From the NCBI GenBank assembly GCA_023248365.1, contig JAHFER010000102.1:1-6196 (forward strand): a DNA stretch of 6,196 nt, in the 5' to 3' direction. The notes beneath the pieces were generated by a model. It saw nothing but the letters and a program-made list of their open reading frames with translations. It ran no database searches and had not been told where the DNA came from. Source of the DNA: Nitrospirota bacterium (lineage in GTDB: Bacteria; Nitrospirota; 9FT-COMBO-42-15; HDB-SIOI813). Positions 1-5,455 of this stretch are shown in pieces. Position 1 is the stretch's first letter, and every line of letters begins with the position of its first letter. The position numbers and the translations under genes were made by a program.

Positions 1-270
1 GAATTTGCCATTGCGCGGGTGCAGGAACGTGTCAGAATGGGCGGGCATAATGTGCCGGATGATGTTGTCAGAAGGCGTTACAAGTCTGGTATCTGTAATT
101 TCTTTAACCTTTACCAGCCACCAACAGAGAGCTGGCGTTTTTATGATAATTCCAGCCCAGCAGCAGGTCCAAGGGTGATTGCGGCAGGTAGCGGAAAGGA
201 TGTTCAGATAATAGAAGATATAAGAACATGGAACATGATCAAAGGAGCGGCTAAGAATGAAAGAAACTAA
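1..270 (+). CDS. Zeta-toxin-like P-loop ATPase, C-terminal fragment (5' end outside window)
   Basis: The open frame runs from the first base of the window to TAA at 268-270 and gives the last 89 residues of a longer protein. The visible segment has the ARVxxRVxxGGHxVPxxVxRRRY signature (here ARVQERVRMGGHNVPDDVVRRRY), followed by a phenylalanine-rich stretch and a W-x-FYDNS sequence. This is the typical C-terminal part of the zeta-toxin/COG4185 'predicted ABC-type ATPase' family. These are small P-loop kinases; the best-studied zeta toxins phosphorylate UDP-N-acetylglucosamine. The Walker A part lies upstream of the window, so catalytic competence cannot be judged. A GTG at 19 is only an internal codon. 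The 3' end overlaps the next gene by 14 nt, which indicates co-transcription. The family assignment is firm; the toxin role is inferred. Confidence 0.8.
   Translation, partial: EFAIARVQERVRMGGHNVPDDVVRRRYKSGICNFFNLYQPPTESWRFYDNSSPAAGPRVIAAGSGKDVQIIEDIRTWNMIKGAAKNERN
241..247 (+). promoter_or_regulatory. Shine-Dalgarno site of the 61-aa gene
   Basis: AAAGGAG lies 9 nt before the ATG at 257, inside the 3' end of the zeta-like ATPase frame. It is the clearest ribosome binding site on the plus strand in this window and supports translation of the short downstream gene from 257. Confidence 0.7.
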
Positions 271-442
271 TGAAAAAGACATTGACCAGATATTTGCCGA
301 AGGTACTTTGATTGACAAAGCTTTAAAACAGGCAGTCCAGGAAGCCATATTACAACATAAAAAGGCAGGTAACCCGATTGCTGTCTGGCGTGAAGGTGAG
401 ATAGCCTGGATCAAGCCGGAAGAAATCTCCGAGGCAGCATAA
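257..442 (+). CDS. Small acidic protein paired with zeta-like ATPase, candidate antitoxin
   Basis: This 61-residue protein starts at ATG 257 behind a good AAAGGAG site and ends at TAA 440-442. The N-terminal two-thirds is rich in Glu, Lys and Gln and looks helical. The C-terminal part has the sequence GNPIAVWREGEIAWIKPEEI, which looks like a short beta-hairpin. Similar short proteins commonly sit beside COG4185 ATPases. Because it overlaps the ATPase gene by 14 nt, the two are very probably one transcription unit with coupled translation. The antitoxin role is inferred from size, position and charge. The order (ATPase first, small protein second) is opposite to the classical epsilon-zeta operon, and the protein does not obviously resemble epsilon. 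No transmembrane segment or DNA-binding motif is visible. Confidence 0.75.
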   Translation: MKETNEKDIDQIFAEGTLIDKALKQAVQEAILQHKKAGNPIAVWREGEIAWIKPEEISEAA

Positions 443-469
443 TATTCCAATGAATCTACATATAAATTT

Positions 470-486
470 GGAATTACGGTAATTCC
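470..486. repeat. Perfect 17-bp dyad upstream of the diguanylate cyclase
   Basis: GGAATTA and TAATTCC form perfect 7-bp arms around a CGG centre. A second, imperfect dyad overlaps it to the right (GGTAATTCCCGGAATACC at 479-496). The site ends 13 bp before the candidate -35 box, a position where a regulator could bind. It may instead be part of a short REP-like intergenic repeat, because sequences with GGAATTACGG and GACACC blocks are familiar from REP elements linked to Y1-type transposases. No second copy exists in this window, so neither reading can be tested here. The stem is too short and lacks a T-run for a terminator. Confidence 0.5.
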
Positions 487-499
487 CGGAATACCCTAT

Positions 500-528
500 T
501 TGACACCCGGGCAGTGACCGATTATATC
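500..528 (+). promoter_or_regulatory. Candidate sigma70-type promoter of the diguanylate cyclase
   Basis: A consensus -35 box TTGACA (500-505) is followed by a 17-bp spacer and TATATC (523-528), a 4/6 match to the -10 consensus. Initiation 5-7 nt after the -10 box would fall at about 533-535, on the start codon at 534. This fits the lack of any Shine-Dalgarno sequence there and implies a leaderless or nearly leaderless mRNA. The match was found by eye and has no experimental support. Confidence 0.45.
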
Positions 529-533
529 GAACA

Positions 534-2546
534 ATGGAATTCTTCTACTCTTTAAACCTGCCGGCATTTTTTGAAAAAAACCTTGTGATCGTCTTTTTGA
601 TTTATGGACTGAGCTTCTTTCTTGTTGCTTCGGCCATTCTGCTCAGTTTCAAATCCTTCAAGGGGATCGGTCTTTCCAGTGCATTCCTCTACTTTCTCTT
701 ATTTTCTGTAGTCCATGGGTCAGTGGAATTGATTGATATGTCCCGTCAGTACAGATTGCTTCTCTATGATCTTAATCTCCCCGGGATAATTCTATACATC
801 AGATTCTATATGTTAACCGCATCCTTCTATTTCCTCCTCCTCTTCAGTCTGGATTTTATGCTTACAACAAAAGGGTTCAAATCTGCTATTATAAAACGAT
901 ATATAGCCAGCTTAAATATAGCATTTATTCTTTCTCTCTCCTTCATCATGTTCAGCGGGCTTTTAAAGACACATATGTCTGAACTTGAGGGAGGGGCAAG
1001 GTATCTGTTGGGATTACCCTCTTCAATACTTGCGGGTATCGCCTTTTACAGGCTTTCACGCAATGATTACAAGGATGTCCTGCCGAAAGACTATTCCCGG
1101 TATTTCAGGTACACTTCGTTTGTTTTTATCTCTTATGGAGTCTTCACCGGTATCGTCGTGCCGAAGAGCACCCTGCTTTTAGCCTCATTCATAAATCAGA
1201 ACGCCTTCTTTGAGTTTACAGGCATCCCTGTGCAGATATTCAGGGCGATGGCTGCCTTTCTAATCGCAAGCTCCATCATCCGGGCGATGGCCTTAAAGAT
1301 CTCCCACAGGCTGATGCTCGGCTTTATCGTCTTTTTCTTCACTATTGTCATACTGGGATGGACAGGGTTCATCAATATGAGCCTCATCGTAAAAAGTTAT
1401 AACGACGTATTAAAGATCGAGATGGAAGAGAAAGATTTTTCCTCCCTGTATAAGTCCTTCGACCGTCTATATGGCTTTATAACCAGCGCTAATGCCTATG
1501 AAGGCAAAGATGATAGTCCTATTTTTAAGGATTATGTTAAGGATTTCAGATATACCATGGATGCAATTGGAGCTATGAAACATGAAGATAGCCGGGAACG
1601 GGAGATGATCTCTCAAATCTCAGTACTCTTTCAGGAGTCCATTGGGCAGAAGTCCATTGAGCAGGAGAAGGGGATCCGCAGGGAAAACCTGGAAAGATTA
1701 AGAGCGATCATTAAAGAAATAAGCATACTCCATTCGAGGGAACTCAGGGAGCAACAGGAAAAGGTCACGGAAAGCATCAGGAACTTCTATCTGATTACCG
1801 CTGCCGTCATCCTGTTATCCTTTATGGGATTTAACTTTCTCTGGCACCATTTTTATAAAATGGTTATACGCCCGATTCAGAAGTTGACATTAGGAGCAGG
1901 CCAGATCGCAGAAGGGAATTTAAGATATAAGATAGATATCCCTACCGCGGACGAACTTCAGGAGTGTGCAAGAGAATTCAACATGATGGGAGAAAAGCTC
2001 CTGGAGAGGACAGAAAGACTGGGGATCGCCACCAGAGAATTGGAGGAACTTTCGATCAAGGATGGGCTCACAGGGCTCTTTAATCATAGATTTTTTTATA
2101 ACAAAATGAGAGAAGAGATTAAGCGGGCCGAGAGGTATCACGGCAGCCTTTCACTCCTCCTCATAGATCTCGATGATTTCAAACACTATAATGACAAAAA
2201 CGGGCACCTCCAGGGGGATGACCTTCTCAAGACGATAGGGGAGATTATCCGCAACAATATAAGGGTAACGGATTTTGCATGCAGGTACGGAGGGGAGGAG
2301 TTTGCTTTGATACTCACTGAAACAGACAGGCAGGAGGCGGAAGCCACTGCAGAGAAGATCAGACTGGCTATACAGGAGTACGTCTTCCCTTATGAGGATA
2401 CCCAACCCCTCGGCGATGTCACGGTCACCATAGGAGGGACTTCATACCCTGACGATTCAAAGGAATTAAACGGCCTTTTTAAGAAAGCAGACGACCTCCT
2501 CTATAAGGCAAAAAGCGAGGGAAAGAATAAGGTTTATATGGCATAG
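534..2546 (+). CDS. Membrane-bound diguanylate cyclase with HAMP and GGDEF domains
   Basis: This 670-residue enzyme should condense two GTP into cyclic di-GMP on the cytoplasmic face of the inner membrane. The N-terminal part has about seven hydrophobic helices (roughly residues 15-38, 46-62, 83-107, 120-142, 155-173, 191-213, 226-250). An eighth follows at about 258-282, then a charged, probably extracytoplasmic helical segment (283-416) and a last helix at 418-437. HAMP covers about 437-491, with the signature RPIQKLTLGAGQIAEGNL. The GGDEF domain (about 505-670) has DGLTGLFNHRFF at 510-521, the metal-binding DLD at 545-547, N553 and D562 in the nucleotide-binding stretch, and the active-site GGEEF at 586-590. 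RVTD at 577-580 lies five residues before it and is a canonical RxxD inhibitory site, so product inhibition is likely. ATG 534 is the first start after an in-frame stop at 501-503; no Shine-Dalgarno site precedes it. The sensory ligand is unknown. Confidence 0.95.
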   Translation: MEFFYSLNLPAFFEKNLVIVFLIYGLSFFLVASAILLSFKSFKGIGLSSAFLYFLLFSVVHGSVELIDMSRQYRLLLYDLNLPGIILYIRFYMLTASFYFLLLFSLDFMLTTKGFKSAIIKRYIASLNIAFILSLSFIMFSGLLKTHMSELEGGARYLLGLPSSILAGIAFYRLSRNDYKDVLPKDYSRYFRYTSFVFISYGVFTGIVVPKSTLLLASFINQNAFFEFTGIPVQIFRAMAAFLIASSIIRAMALKISHRLMLGFIVFFFTIVILGWTGFINMSLIVKSYNDVLKIEMEEKDFSSLYKSFDRLYGFITSANAYEGKDDSPIFKDYVKDFRYTMDAIGAMKHEDSREREMISQISVLFQESIGQKSIEQEKGIRRENLERLRAIIKEISILHSRELREQQEKVTESIRNFYLITAAVILLSFMGFNFLWHHFYKMVIRPIQKLTLGAGQIAEGNLRYKIDIPTADELQECAREFNMMGEKLLERTERLGIATRELEELSIKDGLTGLFNHRFFYNKMREEIKRAERYHGSLSLLLIDLDDFKHYNDKNGHLQGDDLLKTIGEIIRNNIRVTDFACRYGGEEFALILTETDRQEAEATAEKIRLAIQEYVFPYEDTQPLGDVTVTIGGTSYPDDSKELNGLFKKADDLLYKAKSEGKNKVYMA

Positions 2547-2567
2547 CTGCCTTCCTTCTCAAGCTGG

Positions 2568-2744
2568 TTACGACATTAATCTTTTAACTGAGTTATTCAG
2601 GCATTCAAATTTCCAGAGACAAATATTACCCATGCAGTGTTTAATTGCCGGTGTTCCATAGCAGTAAAAATTATCTTTTGTCTCCTGGATTGATCTGATG
2701 ATTTTTATGACACTGACTAAATTTGGTCTTTGACAGGTTTTCAT
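2568..2744 (-). CDS. Possible small Cys-rich protein of 58 residues, function unknown
   Basis: An ATG at 2744 opens a 58-residue frame ending at TAA 2568-2570. AAAGGA (complement of 2755-2760) lies 10 nt upstream, which favours this ATG over the GTG at 2753. Five Cys are present: C4, then C28, C37, C42 and C48, spaced C-x8-C-x4-C-x5-C, in a stretch containing YGTPAIKHCMGNICLWKFEC. Such spacing could bind a metal or an iron-sulfur cluster, but I do not recognise a family. The gene is convergent with the diguanylate cyclase and lies 237 nt beyond the apbE stop, separated from it by a palindromic repeat. It would therefore need read-through or its own promoter; none is convincing. It could also be a chance frame or a decayed gene. 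The Shine-Dalgarno site and Cys pattern are seen; a functional protein is inferred. Confidence 0.35.
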   Translation of the reverse strand: MKTCQRPNLVSVIKIIRSIQETKDNFYCYGTPAIKHCMGNICLWKFECLNNSVKRLMS

Positions 2745-2817
2745 GGTAGTCACGTCCTTTCCATTGAAATGTTGTAACTATAATGAACCTGGAAAGATTA
2801 AAAGAAGATTAGAAACT

Positions 2818-2974
2818 GACGGCTTCGTAAAAAATTCATCTGCGGCGTTGCGCTGCATCCTTCGTCATTGCGGCGTACCAACAAAGTACGCCTCATTCCT
2901 CAGGATTTGCGCGCCTTGCACCTGAAGCTTTTTACGAAGCCGTCCGCTTCCGTGGCTTCTTACGAGGCCATCAA
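2818..2974 (-). repeat. Palindromic intergenic repeat, copy 1
   Basis: This element has exact 16-bp outer arms (GACGGCTTCGTAAAAA at 2818-2833, reverse complement at 2929-2944). They enclose a long imperfect palindrome whose centre is GGCGTAC (2872-2878), loop CAACAAA, GTACGCC (2886-2892). A short tail follows with a second hairpin, TGGCTTC / TTAC loop / GAGGCCA (2953-2970). Bases 2841-2974 recur inverted at 6035-6167 with five substitutions and one 1-nt gap by my alignment. It carries no credible gene and looks like a miniature foldback or REP-type element. It ends 7 bp from the apbE stop codon. The strand given is arbitrary, chosen so that copy 2 is the opposite. Confidence 0.85.
2829..2933. 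terminator. Possible bidirectional terminator formed by repeat copy 1
   Basis: On the plus strand the imperfect central hairpin is followed by TTTTT (2929-2933). On the minus strand the same hairpin is followed by TTTTTT (complement of 2829-2834). Placed between the convergent cyclase and apbE genes, it could end transcription from both sides. The stem is long with many mismatches, and the T-runs are themselves part of the outer arms. Efficiency is therefore uncertain. No better terminator is visible after either gene. Confidence 0.35.
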
Positions 2975-2981
2975 AACTGTC

Positions 2982-3986
2982 TCAGTCCTGAAAATCTTTT
3001 TTCTCGATTCCCGGAGAGTAATGTATTTTACCGTTGCTGTCTACAATGATTCCCTGTATTCCCGGAAGGAGCTGGATTAATTGCATACCCTTTTCAGGGC
3101 CGAGGACAAATACTGCTGTTGATAGCGCATCCGAGGTCATTGTATCCGGGGCGAGGATGGTTACACTTTGACATCCGCGGGCAGGCATACCTGTTTTGGG
3201 ATCTATAATGTGATGATAAAGTACACCGTCCTTGATAAAATAGTGTTCATAGTCACCTGATGTAGAGACTGAGATGTTACTCAGGTGAAGCGCACCGAGT
3301 ACTTTACTTTTATCCCGTGGGTGCTGGATCCCTATATCCCAGGGCTTGCCGTCGTTTGTCCCCTGTATACGCATGTCCCCGCCTGCCTTAATGATCGCGT
3401 TGCTAATACCCTGCTTAACCAAAATATCCATAGCCTTATCCACAGCATAGCCTTTTGCAATTCCGCCAAGGCCAATGGCCATGCCTTCCCTTTTCAAAGA
3501 TACTGATTTCTTTGATTCATTCAACTCAATATTTTTGTAATTTAAGAGGGGGAGTTTCTTTGAGATTTCTTCGGATGAAGGGACCCGTTCCTCCCCTTTT
3601 GTAAACTTCCACAGTCCTCTCATAGCTGCCCATGATATATCAAAGGCACCGCCGGAGAGTTCAGATACCTTTTGGGCTGCAGATATTACGTTGAACAGTT
3701 CTGCGGGTACAACTACTGTTCCTTTTCCAGCCAACTGATTGATGGTTGAAACAAACGTCCTCTCCCGCCATTCACTCATCTCATTTTCAATGCGTTCCAT
3801 TTCTTTGATTGCCAGATCAAATGCCTTATTAACCCTCGCCTCATCTGCATCAGGGGCGATATAGGCGATTAATTCAATGTCCGTGCCCATGAGGATGGTG
3901 TGTTGTTTGATGATTTTTGCGGAAGAGAGAGAGGGGATTAAAATAAAACAGACTATAAGGCTGATGTAGAGTAAAGTATGCTTCAT
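2982..3986 (-). CDS. apbE: FAD:protein FMN transferase, ApbE family
   Basis: This 334-residue exported enzyme transfers FMN from FAD to Ser or Thr of periplasmic or membrane redox proteins through a phosphoester bond, with a divalent metal. A signal peptide covers about residues 1-23, with likely cleavage after LSSA; no lipobox is seen, so a soluble periplasmic form is expected. Family signatures appear in order: MGT at 33-35, SEW at 71-73, GGIAKGYAVD at 174-183, AGGD at 201-204, SGDYEHYF at 243-250, HIIDPKTG at 259-266 and TSDALSTAVFVLG at 284-296. D286 and T290 sit where the family's metal ligands lie. The length is normal and no key residue looks missing. The ATG lies 5 nt after the stop of the DUF3570 gene without a strong Shine-Dalgarno site, which suggests translational coupling. 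It is the last gene of the four-gene operon. No FMN_bind protein, Nqr or Rnf gene is in the window, so its substrate is not obvious. Confidence 0.95.
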   Translation of the reverse strand: MKHTLLYISLIVCFILIPSLSSAKIIKQHTILMGTDIELIAYIAPDADEARVNKAFDLAIKEMERIENEMSEWRERTFVSTINQLAGKGTVVVPAELFNVISAAQKVSELSGGAFDISWAAMRGLWKFTKGEERVPSSEEISKKLPLLNYKNIELNESKKSVSLKREGMAIGLGGIAKGYAVDKAMDILVKQGISNAIIKAGGDMRIQGTNDGKPWDIGIQHPRDKSKVLGALHLSNISVSTSGDYEHYFIKDGVLYHHIIDPKTGMPARGCQSVTILAPDTMTSDALSTAVFVLGPEKGMQLIQLLPGIQGIIVDSNGKIHYSPGIEKKDFQD

Positions 3987-3991
3987 CTTGC

Positions 3992-5203
3992 TTAAAAAAG
4001 AAATTTTACCCCAACAGTAAAATTATGCGCACTCACATTTGTGGACTGGGTATAGAATTCATAGCCGCCTTCCAAAAGACTCTTTGCAAATATACCATAA
4101 TCCGGGTCGTCCTCAAGGGTGTGTGTGAGTTTTATTCCCAGAAGATATGTATTCTGTTTCTCTAATTGCGGCGACGCGGTAAGGAAGGTGTCAGTACTGA
4201 TGTAAGCGCTCTTTACAAAATAAGCCTTTGTCTGCTGATAAGTCCTGAAATCTAATTTGAGCAGGTTCTGGTCAGGCAGATACTGGTAATATTCTGCTTC
4301 TTCAGTATACGAAGTTACGTCCCAGCTATCCTTATACTGCCGGAGTGTTAACCTGAGAGATGATGGCGCAGGATAATACAGTATACCGTGCAAAAAGTAC
4401 TGATTAATTCCAAATAGATATGCCTCACGTGAACGGGTGCCGGGTAATTTTTCTCTTTCACAGTTAATTATTGTTGCATCAGTACATGATGAAGCTGCTG
4501 CACCATCTACCGGCACTAATCTGTTTCCCTCTCCCATAAAACCTGTTATCTCGCTTTTGGAATATCCGATTTGAGCAACGGTCTTCTGCGAAATTATCTG
4601 AGTAAGTCCTATGTAGTAATTATTGGTATTTTTCTTTTCAGTTGATGCCATAAATTTTCCATTGACGCTGTCCATATTTTTTGAATAACCAAGTGTTACT
4701 GTAGTATTTTTCTGAAACAGGTCTTTTTTAAGTGTAATACCTGGTGTGCTGGATATATAATCTTTTTCCGCACTGTAATCATAACCAGCTTCTATAGTTA
4801 CTATATTGTCAAAGTTATGGGTTAAGGCTGCTGTAAGGTTATTTCTTGTGTCACTTGCCGCACTACTGCCGCCGGCTGCCGTAGATGCCCCGGATATTGC
4901 CACAAGCCCTGTGTCAGCCCTCCTTTTCCCTGCCCCTTCTCCGCCGCCGCCTCCGCCTCCTCCTCCTTCTGAAAAGAAGTTAGGATTTATCATGTCAACA
5001 GTGTATTTAACATATGCGGTTGTATAGAGAGAAACGTCCTTATTCAGGGCAAAGACACCGGTATAAACAGATATATTATTACTGAAGGAGTGTATATAAG
5101 TTTGCGCCACAGCATAGTCTTCTGCATGCACCGGAGACACAGCCAGGCTTAACAAAAGAAATACAAAACAAATGAATTTAATATGTTGGTTTTTCAGCGT
5201 CAA
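3992..5203 (-). CDS. DUF3570 family outer-membrane beta-barrel protein
   Basis: This 403-residue protein has a signal peptide (about 1-27, cleavage near VHA), then many alternating hydrophobic-polar strands rich in Tyr, Thr and Gly. It ends in VGVKFLF with a C-terminal Phe, the usual outer-membrane beta-signal. It belongs to DUF3570, whose function is not established. Residues 80-88 are nine consecutive Gly, followed by a Gly/Ala/Ser-rich stretch with SGAST at 104-108, which resembles the ApbE acceptor core. Cys240 and Cys248 lie in one presumed loop and could form a disulfide. The only reasonable start is TTG at 5203, directly after the TAG of the DUF4266 gene; no ATG occurs before the signal peptide core and no Shine-Dalgarno site is clear. 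The neighbours (thioredoxin, DUF4266, ApbE) are the usual partners of this family. Transport or electron-transfer roles are speculative. Confidence 0.9.
   Translation of the reverse strand: MTLKNQHIKFICFVFLLLSLAVSPVHAEDYAVAQTYIHSFSNNISVYTGVFALNKDVSLYTTAYVKYTVDMINPNFFSEGGGGGGGGGEGAGKRRADTGLVAISGASTAAGGSSAASDTRNNLTAALTHNFDNIVTIEAGYDYSAEKDYISSTPGITLKKDLFQKNTTVTLGYSKNMDSVNGKFMASTEKKNTNNYYIGLTQIISQKTVAQIGYSKSEITGFMGEGNRLVPVDGAAASSCTDATIINCEREKLPGTRSREAYLFGINQYFLHGILYYPAPSSLRLTLRQYKDSWDVTSYTEEAEYYQYLPDQNLLKLDFRTYQQTKAYFVKSAYISTDTFLTASPQLEKQNTYLLGIKLTHTLEDDPDYGIFAKSLLEGGYEFYTQSTNVSAHNFTVGVKFLF
4940..4966 (-). repeat. GGN trinucleotide tract encoding nine glycines
   Basis: Nine successive GGA/GGC codons encode G80-G88 of the DUF3570 protein, flanked by Glu codons (E79, E89). 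The mixed codons make it an impure microsatellite. Unit loss or gain would keep the frame, so length variation would change a linker or loop and would not switch the gene off. Confidence 0.8.
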
Positions 5204-5455
5204 CTAATTGCAGCCACAGCCGCCTCCACTTACTCCGAAACTGCCGGCGCTGCCTTCTCTCGTACTTAGAAAATGTTCGCGCACTGCCTTTTCTTCTTTA
5301 CAATAATCAAGCTGCATTATTGGATCTGCAAGATATTCCCTTTCCCAGGGCTGCACCACGGCACAGCCTGAGAGTCCTATGAACATCAGGGCTATCAAAA
5401 ATATTTTAGTCCTTCGTGTGAAGATAGAATGTAGTTTACTTGATAAGAGCGTCAA
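5204..5455 (-). CDS. DUF4266 family small lipoprotein with C-terminal GGGCGCN
   Basis: This is a precursor of up to 83 residues with a basic n-region (RRTK), a hydrophobic core and lipobox LSGC, giving lipidated Cys31. Ala at the next position fits sorting to the outer membrane. The mature part of about 53 residues has a PWEREYLADPIMQLD motif, Cys52, an REGSAGSFGVSGGG stretch and the terminal GGGCGCN (Cys80, Cys82), the hallmark of DUF4266. Function is unknown; the terminal Cys pair invites metal binding or thiol chemistry with the thioredoxin encoded upstream. The start is uncertain. TTG 5455 gives the full signal peptide but has its AAGGA only 2 nt away. TTG at codon 20 and ATG at codon 24 would shorten or remove the basic n-region. 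The gene overlaps the thioredoxin gene by 20 nt and abuts the DUF3570 gene with no gap, so coupled translation is likely. Confidence 0.88.
   Translation of the reverse strand: MTLLSSKLHSIFTRRTKIFLIALMFIGLSGCAVVQPWEREYLADPIMQLDYCKEEKAVREHFLSTREGSAGSFGVSGGGCGCN

Noticed and set aside
443..533. c-di-GMP riboswitch upstream of the cyclase
   Set aside because: The 91-nt gap has no GEMM-like paired core, and the candidate promoter would leave no transcribed leader.
2783..2812. Nine-codon ATG frame (MNLERLKED) and a 16-bp match to 1686-1701 within the cyclase gene
   Set aside because: A single 16-bp exact match in A-rich sequence with no flanking similarity is probably chance; the frame is too short to support as a gene or a remnant.
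2818..2974. CRISPR array or integron attC site
   Set aside because: There are only two copies, in inverted orientation and 3 kb apart, with no regular spacing. The attC-like foldback lacks recognisable core sites and no integrase is present.
2868..3080. Plus-strand frames (2743-2925, 2868-3080) crossing the repeat
   Set aside because: They run through a palindromic repeat and into the apbE 3' end on the opposite strand, and no domain or ribosome site is visible.
4806..5027. Plus-strand open frame with a run of nine prolines
   Set aside because: It is the antisense shadow of the glycine tract in the DUF3570 gene, which has a signal peptide, a family match and an operon context.
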